Part shown: positions 1 to 10,138 of the stretch, piece after piece | How positions within the stretch are numbered: position 1 is the first letter of the stretch | Layout of the letters: each line of letters opens with the position of its first letter | DNA from: Pseudomonas tructae | Lineage (GTDB): Bacteria > Pseudomonadota > Gammaproteobacteria > Pseudomonadales > Pseudomonadaceae | Assembly (NCBI RefSeq): GCF_004214895.1 | Contig: NZ_CP035952.1 | Location: 1,622,501 to 1,686,500, forward strand | Direction: 5' to 3' | Length of the DNA: 64,000 nucleotides | Position numbers and translations under genes: made by a program | Notes under the pieces: model-generated | Seen by the model: only the letters and a program-made list of their open reading frames with translations | Told to the model about the DNA's origin: nothing | Databases searched by the model: none

Positions 1-1465
1 GCTTGCTGGCCAGCGGGAACTTCTCCGATACCGGCGTGTACTGCAGCTTGCGCAGGTGCTTGATCAGGTTGAGGGTGTGCGCGTCGACCGTATAGATGTG
101 GAACAGGTCATGCTGCATCTGCCCGATGATCAGGCCGAACTCCGGCAGGTAGCGGCCGAGGATGCCGTAACGGTTCATCCGGCGCAGGTTGCGGTGGATG
201 CCGATCTCGCACTTGAACAGTTCGATGAACAGGCTGGTGTTGCGGATATCGTTGCGGAACTCGTCGTCGATCAGGTGCCGGTGTTCGCGCAGCAGGCGGA
301 TGGTGTCGGCGCGCACCCCCTTGATTTCCGGGTGCTGGGCCATCAGCACGAAAATTTCCAGCATGGCGAACGGTGTACGTTTGAAGACGTTGGTGCGTAC
401 CGCCTCGATGTAGCCGTCGTGCACCTGGAAGCGCGGATTCAGCGGCTGGGTGCTGCCGCTGTCGTCCTCCAGGATGACTTCTTCGAAGTGCTGGATGATC
501 AGGTCGCTGAGCTCGGCGATGCTCATGACCACCCGATAATACTGCTGCATGAACTGTTCGATGGCGCGCTTGGGGTTCTCGTCGCCAAAACCGAGCAGGG
601 CGGCGATGCTGCGCTGGTGGTCGAACAGCAGGCGGTCTTCGGCGCGCCCGGCGAGCATGTGCAGGGCGTAGCGCACTTTCCACAGGAACTCCTGGGACGA
701 GGCCAGCAGGTTGTTCTCGCTTTCCAGCAGGAAGCCTTCGCCGGCCAGGGCGTGCAGGTTGAGAGTGCCGTATTGGCGGCGGGCGATCCACAGGACCGTC
801 TGGATGTCGCGCAGCCCCCCGGGCGAGCCCTTGACGTTGGGCTCCAGGTTGTATTCGGTGTCGTTGTACTTGTGGTGCCGGGCCTTTTGCTCGGCGCGCT
901 TGGCCAGGAAGAATTCCTTGCTCGGCCACATATGGGCGGTGCTGGTGACCTCGAGCATGCGCTGGCGCAGGTGCTCGGGGCCGGCGATGGTGCGGCTCTC
1001 CATGAGGTTGGTGACAACCGTCAGGTCGGCGCGGGCTTGTTCGGCGCATTCTTCGACCGAGCGTACGCTTTGACCCACTTCCAGGCCGATATCCCAGAGT
1101 AGGGTCAGAAAGCGTTCGATCGAGTCGCGAAACACCTCGTGATCGGCGCTGTCGAGCAGGATCAGCAGGTCGATGTCGGAATAAGGGTGCAGTTCGCCAC
1201 GCCCATAACCACCGGTGGCGATCAGGGCGATATCGGCGTCTTCGCTCCAGGTGAACTGGTTCCAGGCCTGTTGCAGGATGTTGTCGACGAACCAGGCGCG
1301 GTCTTCGATCAGCCGGCGGATCTCGCGACCGCTGCGAAAGCGGTTGTCGAGCACCTCGCCGGCCTGGCGGATGGCTTTCTTGAAGGCCGCGATGGGGCTT
1401 GCCTTGAGGGCCAGTTCCGCCTGGAACTGGCCGCGATCGAACAGCTCGGGATCCACCTGGGGCAT
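1..1465 (-). CDS. glnD: GlnD, PII uridylyltransferase/uridylyl-removing enzyme (N-terminal part)
   Basis: Bifunctional nitrogen sensor that uridylylates PII when glutamine is low and removes the group when glutamine is high. The start codon lies at 1463-1465 on the minus strand, and about 488 codons are visible before the window edge cuts the gene. The nucleotidyltransferase signature [17 protein letters not shown] lies near residue 90, with the two aspartates of the SDxD active site. The beginning of the HD (uridylyl-removing) domain is reached near the edge (a [13 protein letters not shown] segment). The C-terminal ACT domains are outside the window. The gene follows map on the same strand with a gap of 19 bases, so co-transcription is likely. 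Confidence 0.95.
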   Translation of the reverse strand, partial: MPQVDPELFDRGQFQAELALKASPIAAFKKAIRQAGEVLDNRFRSGREIRRLIEDRAWFVDNILQQAWNQFTWSEDADIALIATGGYGRGELHPYSDIDLLILLDSADHEVFRDSIERFLTLLWDIGLEVGQSVRSVEECAEQARADLTVVTNLMESRTIAGPEHLRQRMLEVTSTAHMWPSKEFFLAKRAEQKARHHKYNDTEYNLEPNVKGSPGGLRDIQTVLWIARRQYGTLNLHALAGEGFLLESENNLLASSQEFLWKVRYALHMLAGRAEDRLLFDHQRSIAALLGFGDENPKRAIEQFMQQYYRVVMSIAELSDLIIQHFEEVILEDDSGSTQPLNPRFQVHDGYIEAVRTNVFKRTPFAMLEIFVLMAQHPEIKGVRADTIRLLREHRHLIDDEFRNDIRNTSLFIELFKCEIGIHRNLRRMNRYGILGRYLPEFGLIIGQMQHDLFHIYTVDAHTLNLIKHLRKLQYTPVSEKFPLASK

Positions 1466-1484
1466 CGAGGGGCTTTCCTGTAGG

Positions 1485-2267
1485 TCAGGCCGATGTGCGA
1501 GGAATGGTGTCGTCTTTGCGCAGGGTGAAGATCTCGTAACCGGTCGCGGTCACCACCAGGGTGTGTTCCCACTGGGCCGAGAGCTTGCGGTCCTTGGTGA
1601 TGGCGGTCCAGCCGTCGCCCAGCACCTTGGTGTCGGCGCGGCCCTGGTTGATCATCGGCTCGATGGTGAAGGTCATGCCTTCCTTGAGTTCGATGCCGGT
1701 GCCTGCGCGGCCGTAGTGGAGGATCTGCGGCTCTTCATGGAACACCTTGCCGATGCCGTGGCCGCAGAATTCGCGCACCACCGAGAAGCCGTTCTTTTCC
1801 GCGTGCTTCTGGATCACTTCACCGATATCGCCCAGGCGGCAGCCCGGCTTGACCAGTTCGATGGCCTTGTACATGCATTCCTGGGTGATCTGGGACAGGC
1901 GTTCGGCCCAGACTGGCACATTGCCGACGTGGAACATGCGGCTGGTATCACCGTGGTAGCCGTCCTTGATCACCGTGACGTCGATGTTCAGGGTGTCGCC
2001 ATCCTTGAGCGGTTTGTCGCCCGGGATGCCGTGGCAGACCACATGGTTGACCGAGGTACAGATCGACTTGGGGAAACCCTTGTAGTTGAGCGGCGCCGGG
2101 ATGGCTTTCTGGATGTTGACGATATAGTCATGGCACAGGCGGTCGAGTTCTTCGGTGGTGACACCGGGCTTGACGTGCTCTTCGATCATCTCCAGGACTT
2201 CGGCGGCCAGGCGGCCGGCGATGCGCATCTTTTCGATGTCTTCGGCGGTTTTGATGGTAACGGTCAT
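1485..2267 (-). CDS. map: Methionine aminopeptidase type I
   Basis: Cytosolic metalloenzyme that removes the initiator methionine from new proteins. It has 260 residues, the usual length of type I enzymes. The five metal ligands are visible: Asp96 (NIDVT), Asp107 (GDTSRMF), His170 (CGHGIGK), Glu203 (FTIEPM) and Glu234 (QWEHT). It is divergent from rpsB, with about 345 bases between the two start codons, an arrangement common in proteobacteria. Start [14 protein letters not shown] matches the family N-terminus. Confidence 0.97.
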   Translation of the reverse strand: MTVTIKTAEDIEKMRIAGRLAAEVLEMIEEHVKPGVTTEELDRLCHDYIVNIQKAIPAPLNYKGFPKSICTSVNHVVCHGIPGDKPLKDGDTLNIDVTVIKDGYHGDTSRMFHVGNVPVWAERLSQITQECMYKAIELVKPGCRLGDIGEVIQKHAEKNGFSVVREFCGHGIGKVFHEEPQILHYGRAGTGIELKEGMTFTIEPMINQGRADTKVLGDGWTAITKDRKLSAQWEHTLVVTATGYEIFTLRKDDTIPRTSA

Positions 2268-2439
2268 TGCAGGCTCTCTACGGCGCAGCGAGGCGCTAAT
2301 AATCTGGGGAAAGGCCGGATTCTAACAGAGCCGGGCGCGGTTCAGGCGGCCATGGCGCTGATACAGCCTTTATATAGGGGCATTCTGGCGCCAATGGCCG
2401 GCATGTGCAAAAGCCTGTGCGCTTCGTTGGTAATTCGGG

Positions 2440-2468
2440 TTCCGTTTGGCGGGCGTGTGTGGTATAAA
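2440..2468 (+). promoter_or_regulatory. Candidate rpsB-tsf promoter
   Basis: TTCCGT (2440-2445) and TATAAA (2463-2468) are separated by 17 bases, and TG one base before the -10 makes it an extended -10 element. It predicts a leader of about 140 bases before the rpsB start. Sequence match only. Confidence 0.55.
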
Positions 2469-2474
2469 ATGCGC

Positions 2475-2612
2475 CGCTTTGCCGGGGATAGCCCCTGCAA
2501 GCACTAAACCCACACACGTGTCGACACGATGACCTGGGTGCCTAAGATCTTCGGGTCGCGGGTTGGTCATTGGGATACGTGGAGGCCCAACCCGACTTAT
2601 CAAGGAACTATC
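2475..2612 (+). promoter_or_regulatory. rpsB mRNA leader (possible S2 autoregulatory region)
   Basis: This is the untranslated leader between the predicted transcription start and the rpsB ATG. It holds a GTGTCGACAC palindrome and ends in AAGGAAC as Shine-Dalgarno. In gammaproteobacteria the rpsB leader is known to be bound by S2 for feedback control. Whether this leader folds the same way was not computed. Confidence 0.35.
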
Positions 2613-3347
2613 ATGTCCCAAGTCAACATGCGCGATATGCTGAAGGCCGGTGTGCACTTCGGTCACCAAACCCGTTACTGGAACCCGAAAATGGGTAAGT
2701 ACATTTTCGGTGCGCGCAACAAGATTCACATCATCAACCTTGAAAAAACCCTGCCAATGTTCAACGACGCACTGACTTTCGTCGAGCGTCTGGCCCAGGG
2801 CAAAAACAAGATTCTGTTCGTCGGCACCAAGCGTTCGGCTGGCAAGATCGTTGCTGAAGAAGCAGCACGTTGCGGATCGCCGTACGTCGATCACCGCTGG
2901 TTGGGCGGCATGCTGACCAACTACAAAACCATCCGCGCTTCGATCAAGCGCCTGCGCGACCTGGAAACCCAGGCCGAAGACGGCACTTTCACCAAGCTGA
3001 CCAAGAAAGAAGCGCTGATGCGCTCCCGTGATCTGGAAAAACTGGATCGCAGCCTGGGTGGTATCAAGGACATGGGCGGCCTGCCTGATGCCCTGTTCGT
3101 GATCGACGTTGACCACGAGCGCATTGCAATCACCGAAGCCAACAAGCTGGGCATTCCGGTCATCGGCGTTGTCGATACCAACTCCAGCCCGGAAGGTGTT
3201 GACTACATCATCCCAGGTAACGATGACGCCATCCGCGCTATCCAGCTGTACATGGGTTCGATGGCTGACGCCGTTATCCGTGGTCGCAACAACGTTGCTG
3301 GCGGTACCGAAGTGTACGCCGAAGAAGCAGCACCAGCTGCTGAGTAA
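2613..3347 (+). CDS. rpsB: 30S ribosomal protein S2
   Basis: Small-subunit ribosomal protein of 244 residues. The start is placed at [13 protein letters not shown] (ATG 2613, preceded by AAGGAAC). An upstream in-frame ATG at 2529 would add 28 residues that are not family-like. Typical S2 segments are seen: [13 protein letters not shown] near the start, [12 protein letters not shown], and [11 protein letters not shown]. It is followed by an intrinsic terminator and then tsf, the usual rpsB-tsf pair. Confidence 0.97.
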   Translation: MSQVNMRDMLKAGVHFGHQTRYWNPKMGKYIFGARNKIHIINLEKTLPMFNDALTFVERLAQGKNKILFVGTKRSAGKIVAEEAARCGSPYVDHRWLGGMLTNYKTIRASIKRLRDLETQAEDGTFTKLTKKEALMRSRDLEKLDRSLGGIKDMGGLPDALFVIDVDHERIAITEANKLGIPVIGVVDTNSSPEGVDYIIPGNDDAIRAIQLYMGSMADAVIRGRNNVAGGTEVYAEEAAPAAE

Positions 3348-3375
3348 TTGACGCCTGGCGTCTACTCGGCACGCG

Positions 3376-3400
3376 AAAAGGGGGCTTTGCCCCCTTTTTG
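3376..3400 (+). terminator. Intrinsic terminator after rpsB
   Basis: The stem AAAAGGGGGC / GCCCCCTTTT with a TTT loop ends in a T run. It probably attenuates read-through into tsf so that S2 and EF-Ts levels differ. Confidence 0.85.
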
Positions 3401-3536
3401 CCACCTTGAAATCCTCTTGTCAGTATCGCCGTTGCAATCTTGTTACCGCATGAGTGCTGATGAGTGGATTTACAGAATTGAACGCCCGTCAAGTATCGGG
3501 TGGAATGGTTGAAAACCTATCCAAGAGGAATTTGAA

Positions 3537-4400
3537 ATGGCAGAGATTACTGCAGCACTGGTCAAAGAACTGCGTGAGCGTACCGGCGAAGGCATGATGG
3601 ATTGCAAAAAGGCCTTGACCAAGGCTGGCGGCGACATCGAAAAAGCCATTGACGACATGCGCGCTTCGGGCGCCATCAAGGCCGCCAAAAAGGCTGGCAA
3701 CGTTGCCGCTGAAGGCGCAATCGCCATCAAGGCCGACGACAAGTCCGCCGTCCTGCTGGAAGTCAACTCGCAGACCGACTTCCTGGCTCTGCAAGATGAC
3801 TTCAAAAACTTCGTCGCTGAAAGCGTTGAACAGGCTTTCGCCGAGAAGCTGACCGATGCCGCTCCGCTGATCGCTTCCCGTGAAGCAGCGCGTGAAGCCC
3901 TGGTTGCCAAGGTTGGTGAGAACGTCAACATCCGTCGTCTGGTACGTGTTGAAGGTGACGTTGTCGGCACCTACCTGCACGGCAACAAGATCGGTGTTGC
4001 TGTTGTCCTGAAGGGCGGCGACGTCCAGCTGGCCAAAGAAATCGCCATGCACGTGGCTGCCAGCAACCCAGAGTTCCTGAATCCATCGGAAGTCTCCGCT
4101 GAAGCAATCGAGCGCGAGAAGGCTGTGTTCCTGCAGCTGAACGAAGAGAAGATGAAAGGCAAGCCTGAGAACATCGTCGCCAACATGATCGACGGTCGTA
4201 TCAAGAAGTTCCTGGCCGAAGCTTCGCTGGTCGAGCAAGCCTTCGTCATGAACCCGGAAGTCAAGGTCGGCGATCTGGCCAAGAAAGCCGGTGCTGAAAT
4301 CGTTTCCTTCACCTACTTCAAAGTAGGCGAAGGCATCGAGAAGCCAGTCGACAACTTCGCTGAAGAAGTTGCCGCACAGCTGGCTGCTGCCAAGCAGTAA
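3537..4400 (+). CDS. tsf: Elongation factor Ts
   Basis: Guanine-nucleotide exchange factor for EF-Tu, 287 residues, full length. The N-terminal UBA-like part (MAEITAALVKELRERTGEGMMDCKKAL) and the TDFLAL motif of the core domain that inserts into EF-Tu are clear. AGAGGAATTTGAA precedes the ATG as ribosome binding site. It lies 189 bases after rpsB and ends before a terminator hairpin. Confidence 0.97.
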   Translation: MAEITAALVKELRERTGEGMMDCKKALTKAGGDIEKAIDDMRASGAIKAAKKAGNVAAEGAIAIKADDKSAVLLEVNSQTDFLALQDDFKNFVAESVEQAFAEKLTDAAPLIASREAAREALVAKVGENVNIRRLVRVEGDVVGTYLHGNKIGVAVVLKGGDVQLAKEIAMHVAASNPEFLNPSEVSAEAIEREKAVFLQLNEEKMKGKPENIVANMIDGRIKKFLAEASLVEQAFVMNPEVKVGDLAKKAGAEIVSFTYFKVGEGIEKPVDNFAEEVAAQLAAAKQ

Positions 4401-4423
4401 GACAGACTCACCTCTGTCGCCCC

Positions 4424-4457
4424 CAAGAGGCTGCCCGCTCACGCGCGCAGCCTCTTT
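4424..4457 (+). terminator. Intrinsic terminator after tsf
   Basis: The stem AAGAGGCTGC / GCAGCCTCTTT has a 12-14 base loop and a short T run. It ends the rpsB-tsf unit before pyrH. Confidence 0.75.
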
Positions 4458-4580
4458 GTCAAAGCGCGAGCGGTTTACGAGACCGCTTGGCGCTGGCGCA
4501 GTCGCTGCGCCACGCTACAGTTAGCAGGCTGAAAACAGCCGGCCCAGATTTTTATACAAACGCCGCAGGAGAGATTCGCA

Positions 4581-5324
4581 ATGGCTCAGCAGGGCAGTGG
4601 TTATCAAGCTCGCTATAAACGCATTCTACTCAAGCTTAGCGGCGAGGCCCTGATGGGCTCGGAAGAGTTCGGGATCGACCCCAAGGTCCTGGATCGCATG
4701 GCGCTGGAAGTCGGCCAACTGGTCGGCATTGGTGTTCAGGTAGGCTTGGTGATCGGTGGTGGCAACCTGTTCCGTGGCGCGGCGCTCAGTGCAGCCGGCA
4801 TGGACCGCGTCACTGGCGACCACATGGGCATGCTGGCGACGGTAATGAACGCCCTGGCCATGCGCGATGCGCTGGAGCGGGCGAACATCACCGCGATCGT
4901 CATGTCGGCGATTTCCATGGTAGGTGTTACCGATCACTATGATCGTCGCAAAGCCATGCGTCACCTGAACGCCAAAGAAGTTGTGATCTTTGCTGCCGGT
5001 ACCGGCAACCCGTTCTTCACTACCGACTCCGCAGCCTGCCTGCGCGCCATCGAAATCGATGCTGATGTGGTATTGAAGGCAACCAAGGTCGATGGTGTAT
5101 ACACTGCAGATCCATTCAAAGACCCGCATGCCGAGAAGTTCGATCATCTGACCTACGATGAAGTACTGGATCGCAAGCTGGGCGTGATGGACCTGACGGC
5201 AATCTGCCTGTGCCGCGACCACAAGATGCCACTGCGCGTCTTCAACATGAACAAGCCCGGCGCCCTGCTGAACATCGTGCATGGCGGCGCGGAAGGAACT
5301 CTGATCGAGGAAGTTCAAAAATGA
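4581..5324 (+). CDS. pyrH: UMP kinase
   Basis: Amino-acid-kinase-fold enzyme that phosphorylates UMP to UDP, 247 residues. The phosphate-binding KLSGEALMG segment and the glycine-rich [10 protein letters not shown] are present, as is the conserved [14 protein letters not shown] region. The stop overlaps the frr start by ATGA (5321-5324), implying translational coupling. Confidence 0.97.
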   Translation: MAQQGSGYQARYKRILLKLSGEALMGSEEFGIDPKVLDRMALEVGQLVGIGVQVGLVIGGGNLFRGAALSAAGMDRVTGDHMGMLATVMNALAMRDALERANITAIVMSAISMVGVTDHYDRRKAMRHLNAKEVVIFAAGTGNPFFTTDSAACLRAIEIDADVVLKATKVDGVYTADPFKDPHAEKFDHLTYDEVLDRKLGVMDLTAICLCRDHKMPLRVFNMNKPGALLNIVHGGAEGTLIEEVQK

Positions 5325-5878
5325 TCAACGAAATCAAGAAGGACGCGCAAGAGCGCATGCAGAAATCGCTGGAATCCCTGGCGCACGCCTTTAGCCGAAT
5401 TCGTACCGGCCAGGCGCACCCTAGCATTCTGGAAGGTGTCATGGTGCCTTACTACGGTGCCGATACGCCGATCAAGCAAGTGGCCAGTATCACCGTGAAA
5501 GATGCGCGTACCCTGCAGGTCGTGGCATTCGAGCGCAACATGTTGGGCGCAGTCGACAAGGCGATCGGCAGTGCAGGCCTGAACCTCAATCCGACCAACC
5601 TGGGCGAATTGCTGCTGATTTCCATGCCGGCCCTGACTGAAGAGACCCGCAGGGGCTTCACCAAGCAGGCGCGCGACGCCGCTGAAGACGGTCGTATTGC
5701 CGTGCGCAATATCCGTCGTGATGCGCTGAGCCAGCTCAAGGATCTGGTCAAGGAGAAGGAGATCAGCGAAGACGACGAGCGTCGCGCCGCTGATGACATC
5801 CAGAAGCTGACTGACAAATTCGTGGCCGAGATCGAAGTTGCCGTCAAGCAGAAAGAAAAGGACCTGATGGCCGTTTAA
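5321..5878 (+). CDS. frr: Ribosome recycling factor
   Basis: Splits post-termination ribosomes with EF-G. The 185-residue length is typical. The start [13 protein letters not shown] (ATG 5321) overlaps the pyrH stop. An earlier in-frame start lies inside pyrH and is not credible. The helix-rich body with [12 protein letters not shown] and [24 protein letters not shown] matches RRF domain I. Confidence 0.97.
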   Translation: MINEIKKDAQERMQKSLESLAHAFSRIRTGQAHPSILEGVMVPYYGADTPIKQVASITVKDARTLQVVAFERNMLGAVDKAIGSAGLNLNPTNLGELLLISMPALTEETRRGFTKQARDAAEDGRIAVRNIRRDALSQLKDLVKEKEISEDDERRAADDIQKLTDKFVAEIEVAVKQKEKDLMAV

Positions 5879-5896
5879 GGGCCGGGACTTTTTTTA

Positions 5897-6652
5897 ATGG
5901 AAAAGACCAAGCAAGGTGTGTCCCCGACGGTGCCGCGCCATGTCGCGATCATCATGGATGGGAATAATCGCTGGGCGAAGAAGCGTCTGTTGCCCGGTGT
6001 AGCCGGGCACAAGGCCGGTGTGGATGCGGTGCGCGCGGTCATCGAGGTGTGCGCCGAGGCCAAGGTCGAGGTGCTGACCCTGTTCGCCTTCTCCAGTGAA
6101 AACTGGCAGCGCCCGGCCGAAGAGGTCGGGGCGTTGATGGAGCTGTTCTTCTCGGCCTTGCGCCGGGAAGCCAAGCGCCTCAATGACAACAACATCAGCC
6201 TGCGTATCATCGGTGATCGCTCACGCTTCCACCCTGAGCTGCAGGCTGCCATGCGCGAGGCCGAAGCGCTTACCGCAGGCGCTAACCGCTTCATTCTGCA
6301 GATCGCTGCCAACTATGGCGGTCAGTGGGATATCGCCCAGGCCGCCCAGCGCCTGGCGCGTGAAGTCCAGGCCGGTCACCTGCGTCCGGAGGACATCACC
6401 CCCGAGCTGCTGCAGACCTGCCTGGCCACGGGTGACCTGCCGCTGCCCGACCTGTGCATTCGTACCGGCGGAGAGCGCCGCATCAGCAATTTCCTGCTGT
6501 GGCAACTGGCTTACGCCGAGTTGTACTTTTCCGACCTGTTCTGGCCGGACTTCAAACACGAGGCCATGCGTACCGCGCTGGCCGATTTCGCTTCGCGCCA
6601 GCGCCGCTTCGGGAAAACCAGCGAGCAGGTTGAAGCTGGAGCCCGTGCTTAA
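5897..6652 (+). CDS. uppS: Undecaprenyl diphosphate synthase
   Basis: cis-Prenyltransferase that makes the C55 carrier lipid for peptidoglycan and O-antigen, 251 residues. The catalytic Asp sits in IIMDGNNRWAKKR, and the substrate-binding RTGGERRISNFLLWQ and AYAELYF motifs are present. The gene lies 18 bases after frr, and its stop overlaps the cdsA ATG. Confidence 0.97.
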   Translation: MEKTKQGVSPTVPRHVAIIMDGNNRWAKKRLLPGVAGHKAGVDAVRAVIEVCAEAKVEVLTLFAFSSENWQRPAEEVGALMELFFSALRREAKRLNDNNISLRIIGDRSRFHPELQAAMREAEALTAGANRFILQIAANYGGQWDIAQAAQRLAREVQAGHLRPEDITPELLQTCLATGDLPLPDLCIRTGGERRISNFLLWQLAYAELYFSDLFWPDFKHEAMRTALADFASRQRRFGKTSEQVEAGARA

Positions 6653-7467
6653 TGCTTAAACAACGCATTATTACTGCGCTGATCCTGTTACCGATCGCCT
6701 TGGGTGGCTTCTTCCTGTTGAACGGTGTTGATTTCGCTCTGTTCATCGGAGTGGTGGTGACCCTGGGGGCCTGGGAGTGGGCACGCCTGGCCGGTCTGGT
6801 CGCGCAAACCCTGCGGGTCGCCTACGCTGCGGTGGTCGCAGGGTTGCTGATGCTGCTCTATCTGATGCAGGAGCTGGCGCCCTGGGTGCTGGGGGCTTCG
6901 GTACTGTGGTGGGGGCTGGCAACCTGGTTGGTGCTGACCTACCCGCGCAGCAGCGAGCTGTGGGCCAGTGCTGCCTGTCGCCTGCTGATCGGTCTGCTGA
7001 TCCTGCTGCCAGCCTGGCAAGGCCTGGTGCTGCTCAAACAATGGCCGCTGGGCAACTGGCTGATCATGGCGGTGATGGTGTTGGTCTGGGGGGCGGACAT
7101 CGGTGCGTACTTCTCCGGCCGCGCCTTCGGCAAGCGCAAGCTGGCCCCGCAGGTCAGTCCGGGCAAGAGCTGGGAGGGCGTCTATGGCGGCCTCGCCCTG
7201 AGCCTGGTGATCACTGCGGCAGTGGGTCTGTACCGCGGCTGGAGCGTTGGCGAGTTGATGCTTGGCCTGTTCGGCGCCGCCGTCGTGGTGCTGGTCTCGG
7301 TGGTCGGTGACCTGACCGAAAGCATGTTCAAGCGTCGCTCGGGGATCAAGGACAGCAGCAACCTGCTGCCTGGTCACGGTGGCGTACTGGATCGCATCGA
7401 CAGCCTGACCGCCGCGATCCCGGTATTTGCGGTGCTGCTCTGGGCAGCCAATTGGGGCGTGATGTGA
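6652..7467 (+). CDS. cdsA: Phosphatidate cytidylyltransferase
   Basis: Inner-membrane enzyme forming CDP-diacylglycerol from phosphatidate and CTP, 271 residues with about eight hydrophobic segments. The C-terminal CDP-DAG synthase signature is intact ([21 protein letters not shown], near residue 225). It starts at the last base of the uppS stop region and overlaps dxr by GTGA. Confidence 0.96.
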   Translation: MLKQRIITALILLPIALGGFFLLNGVDFALFIGVVVTLGAWEWARLAGLVAQTLRVAYAAVVAGLLMLLYLMQELAPWVLGASVLWWGLATWLVLTYPRSSELWASAACRLLIGLLILLPAWQGLVLLKQWPLGNWLIMAVMVLVWGADIGAYFSGRAFGKRKLAPQVSPGKSWEGVYGGLALSLVITAAVGLYRGWSVGELMLGLFGAAVVVLVSVVGDLTESMFKRRSGIKDSSNLLPGHGGVLDRIDSLTAAIPVFAVLLWAANWGVM

Positions 7468-8654
7468 GCGGGGTGCAGCGTATTACCGTACTGGGTGCGA
7501 CCGGCTCGATCGGTCTGAGCACCCTTGATGTGATTGCCCGTCATCCGGATCGCTACCAGGTGTTCGCCCTGAGTGGCTACTCCCGCCTGCAAGAGCTGCT
7601 GGCGTTGTGCTTGCGTCATGCTCCGGTGTTTGCCGTGGTGCCTTCGGCCGAGGCTGCGCAGCAGTTACGCGAAGGCCTGGCGGCTGCGGGTTCGGCCACT
7701 GAGGTGCTGGTCGGTGAAGCAGGCCTGTGCCAGGTGGCCGCTGCTGCCGAGGTCGATGCGGTCATGGCCGCGATCGTCGGCGCCGCCGGCCTGCGGCCAA
7801 CCCTGGCGGCGGTCGAGGCGGGCAAGAAGGTGTTGCTCGCCAACAAGGAAGCACTGGTGATGTCCGGCGCCTTGTTCATGCAGGCGGTGCGGCGCAGTGG
7901 CGCGGTGCTGCTGCCGATCGACAGCGAGCACAATGCGATCTTCCAGTGCCTGCCGGGTGATTATGCTCGCGGCCTGGCCCAGGTTGGGGTACGCCGCATC
8001 CTGTTGACTGCCTCGGGCGGGCCGTTTCGCGAAACGCCGATGGCCGAGCTCATGGATGTCAGTCCGGAGCAGGCTTGCGCCCATCCGAACTGGTCCATGG
8101 GGCGCAAGATCTCGGTTGACTCGGCCAGCATGATGAACAAGGGCCTGGAACTGATCGAGGCGTGCTGGCTGTTCGATGCACGACCCAGCCAGGTCGAGGT
8201 GGTGGTGCACCCGCAAAGCGTGATTCACTCGCTGGTCGACTATGTTGACGGTTCGGTGCTGGCCCAGTTGGGCAACCCGGATATGCGTACACCGATCGCC
8301 AGCGCCCTGGCCTGGCCGGAACGTATCGATTCGGGTGTGGCGCCACTGGACCTGTTCGCGGTTGCGCGCCTGGACTTCAAGGCGCCGGACGAGCAGCGTT
8401 TCCCTTGCCTGCGCCTGGCCCGTGAGGCCGCAGAGGCGGGCAACAGCGCGCCGGCCATGCTCAACGCGGCCAATGAAGTGGCGGTGGAGGCTTTTCTCCA
8501 GCGGCGCATCCGCTTCCCGGAGATCGCGAGTATGATCGAACAAGTGCTCGATCAGGAGCCGGTGGTTGCAGTCGAGTCGCTCGAAGCGGTGTTTGTCGCC
8601 GATCAGCGCGCGCGGCAACTGGCCGGACAATGGTTGGCTCATCACGGCCGCTGA
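7464..8654 (+). CDS. dxr: 1-deoxy-D-xylulose 5-phosphate reductoisomerase
   Basis: Second step of the MEP isoprenoid pathway, giving MEP with NADPH; 396 residues from the GTG at 7464 (overlapping the cdsA TGA). A TTG at 7452 is possible but adds only four residues. The NADPH-binding GATGSIG, the NKEALV segment and the metal-site SEHNAIFQ are all seen. With ispD and ispF further along, three MEP-pathway genes are in this window. Confidence 0.97.
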   Translation: MSGVQRITVLGATGSIGLSTLDVIARHPDRYQVFALSGYSRLQELLALCLRHAPVFAVVPSAEAAQQLREGLAAAGSATEVLVGEAGLCQVAAAAEVDAVMAAIVGAAGLRPTLAAVEAGKKVLLANKEALVMSGALFMQAVRRSGAVLLPIDSEHNAIFQCLPGDYARGLAQVGVRRILLTASGGPFRETPMAELMDVSPEQACAHPNWSMGRKISVDSASMMNKGLELIEACWLFDARPSQVEVVVHPQSVIHSLVDYVDGSVLAQLGNPDMRTPIASALAWPERIDSGVAPLDLFAVARLDFKAPDEQRFPCLRLAREAAEAGNSAPAMLNAANEVAVEAFLQRRIRFPEIASMIEQVLDQEPVVAVESLEAVFVADQRARQLAGQWLAHHGR

Positions 8655-8711
8655 GGTCTGGCGCTTTAGTGCGTCGGGCGCGGTGCCGCTGAACGTCATT
8701 CGGAGAAAGAC

Positions 8712-10064
8712 ATGAGTGCGCTCTACATGATTATCGGCACCCTGGTGGCATTGGGTGTGCTGGTCACCTTTCACGAATTCGGCCACTTCTGGGTGGCCAG
8801 GCGTTGCGGCGTCAAGGTTTTGCGTTTTTCCGTAGGCTTTGGCCCGGCGTTGCTGCGCTGGCATGACCGCCATGGCACCGAGTTCGTGGTCGCGGCCATC
8901 CCGTTGGGCGGCTATGTGAAGATGCTCGACGAGCGTGAAGGTGAAGTGCCTCGCGATCAGGCTGAGCAATCCTTCAACCGCAAGAGTGTGCGTCAGCGTA
9001 TTGCGATCGTTGCGGCGGGGCCGGTTGCCAACTTTCTCCTGGCTATTTTCTTCTTCTGGATCCTGGCCATGGTCGGTACCCAGCAAGAGCGCCCGGTCAT
9101 CGGTGGGGTCGAGGCCGGCAGTATTGCCGAAGTGGCCGGGCTCAAAGCCGGTCAGGAAATTGTTTCGATTGATGGCAAGCCAACCAGCGGCTGGGCAGCG
9201 GTCAATCTGCAGCTCATCCGCCGCCTGGGCGAGAGTGGCCAGTTGCACATCAGTGTGCGTGACGAGGGCGCGACGGTCGACAGCCCTCATGTGCTGACCC
9301 TGAACAACTGGCTCAAGGGTGCCGACGAGCCGGATCCGATCCGTTCGCTGGGCTTGCGCCTTTGGCGTCCGGCGTTGCCGCCAGTGCTGGCCGAACTTGA
9401 TCCGAAAGGCCCGGCCCAGGCGGCAGGGCTTAAGACCGGCGACCGCCTGCTGACCCTGGATGGTCAGGCGTTGAGCGACTGGCAGCAAGTGGTCGATACC
9501 GTGCGTGGTCGTGCAGGCAGCAAGATCGTCCTGGGCATCGAGCGTGACGGTGCGCCACTGCAACTGCCGGTCATTCTGGCCAGTCGCGGTGAAGGTGCTT
9601 CGGCCAAGGGCTATCTGGGGGCCGGGGTCAAGGCAGTGAAGTGGCCGGATGCCATGCTGCGCGAGGTCAGTTACGGGCCGCTGGAGGCTGTAGGGGAGGG
9701 GCTTTCACGGACCTGGAACATGAGTGTCCTGACCCTCGAATCGCTGAAGAAAATGCTGTTCGGCGAGCTCTCGGTAAAAAACTTGAGCGGACCGATAACC
9801 ATTGCTAAAGTGGCGGGCGCTTCGGCCCAGTCCGGCGTTGGAGATTTCCTGAATTTCCTCGCCTACCTGAGCATTAGCCTGGGGGTTCTTAACTTGCTGC
9901 CCATTCCTGTACTGGATGGGGGGCATTTGCTGTTCTACCTGATTGAGTGGGCGCGTGGTCGTCCGCTCTCGGATCGGGTGCAAGGTTGGGGGATCCAGAT
10001 CGGTATCAGTTTGGTAGTCGGGGTGATGTTGCTTGCCCTGATCAACGATTTGGGTCGACTGTAA
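8712..10064 (+). CDS. rseP: RseP site-2 protease
   Basis: Inner-membrane zinc protease that cleaves the anti-sigma factor in the envelope stress response, 450 residues. The HEFGH motif is at residues 21-25 in the first membrane helix, two PDZ domains occupy roughly residues 110-290, and the C-terminal NLLPIPVLDGGHL carries the third zinc ligand. It lies just upstream of bamA, the usual order. Confidence 0.97.
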   Translation: MSALYMIIGTLVALGVLVTFHEFGHFWVARRCGVKVLRFSVGFGPALLRWHDRHGTEFVVAAIPLGGYVKMLDEREGEVPRDQAEQSFNRKSVRQRIAIVAAGPVANFLLAIFFFWILAMVGTQQERPVIGGVEAGSIAEVAGLKAGQEIVSIDGKPTSGWAAVNLQLIRRLGESGQLHISVRDEGATVDSPHVLTLNNWLKGADEPDPIRSLGLRLWRPALPPVLAELDPKGPAQAAGLKTGDRLLTLDGQALSDWQQVVDTVRGRAGSKIVLGIERDGAPLQLPVILASRGEGASAKGYLGAGVKAVKWPDAMLREVSYGPLEAVGEGLSRTWNMSVLTLESLKKMLFGELSVKNLSGPITIAKVAGASAQSGVGDFLNFLAYLSISLGVLNLLPIPVLDGGHLLFYLIEWARGRPLSDRVQGWGIQIGISLVVGVMLLALINDLGRL

Positions 10065-10138
10065 CGCTTCGCTCAATTGCGAACCTGTCGCGTCCCGCGA
10101 CGGGTCGTTTATTGCCAGTTGGAATAAGAAAGGACTTC

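Noticed and set aside
7665..9563. 632-codon open frame antisense to dxr and rseP
   Set aside because: High-GC shadow with no family features; the plus-strand genes are certain.
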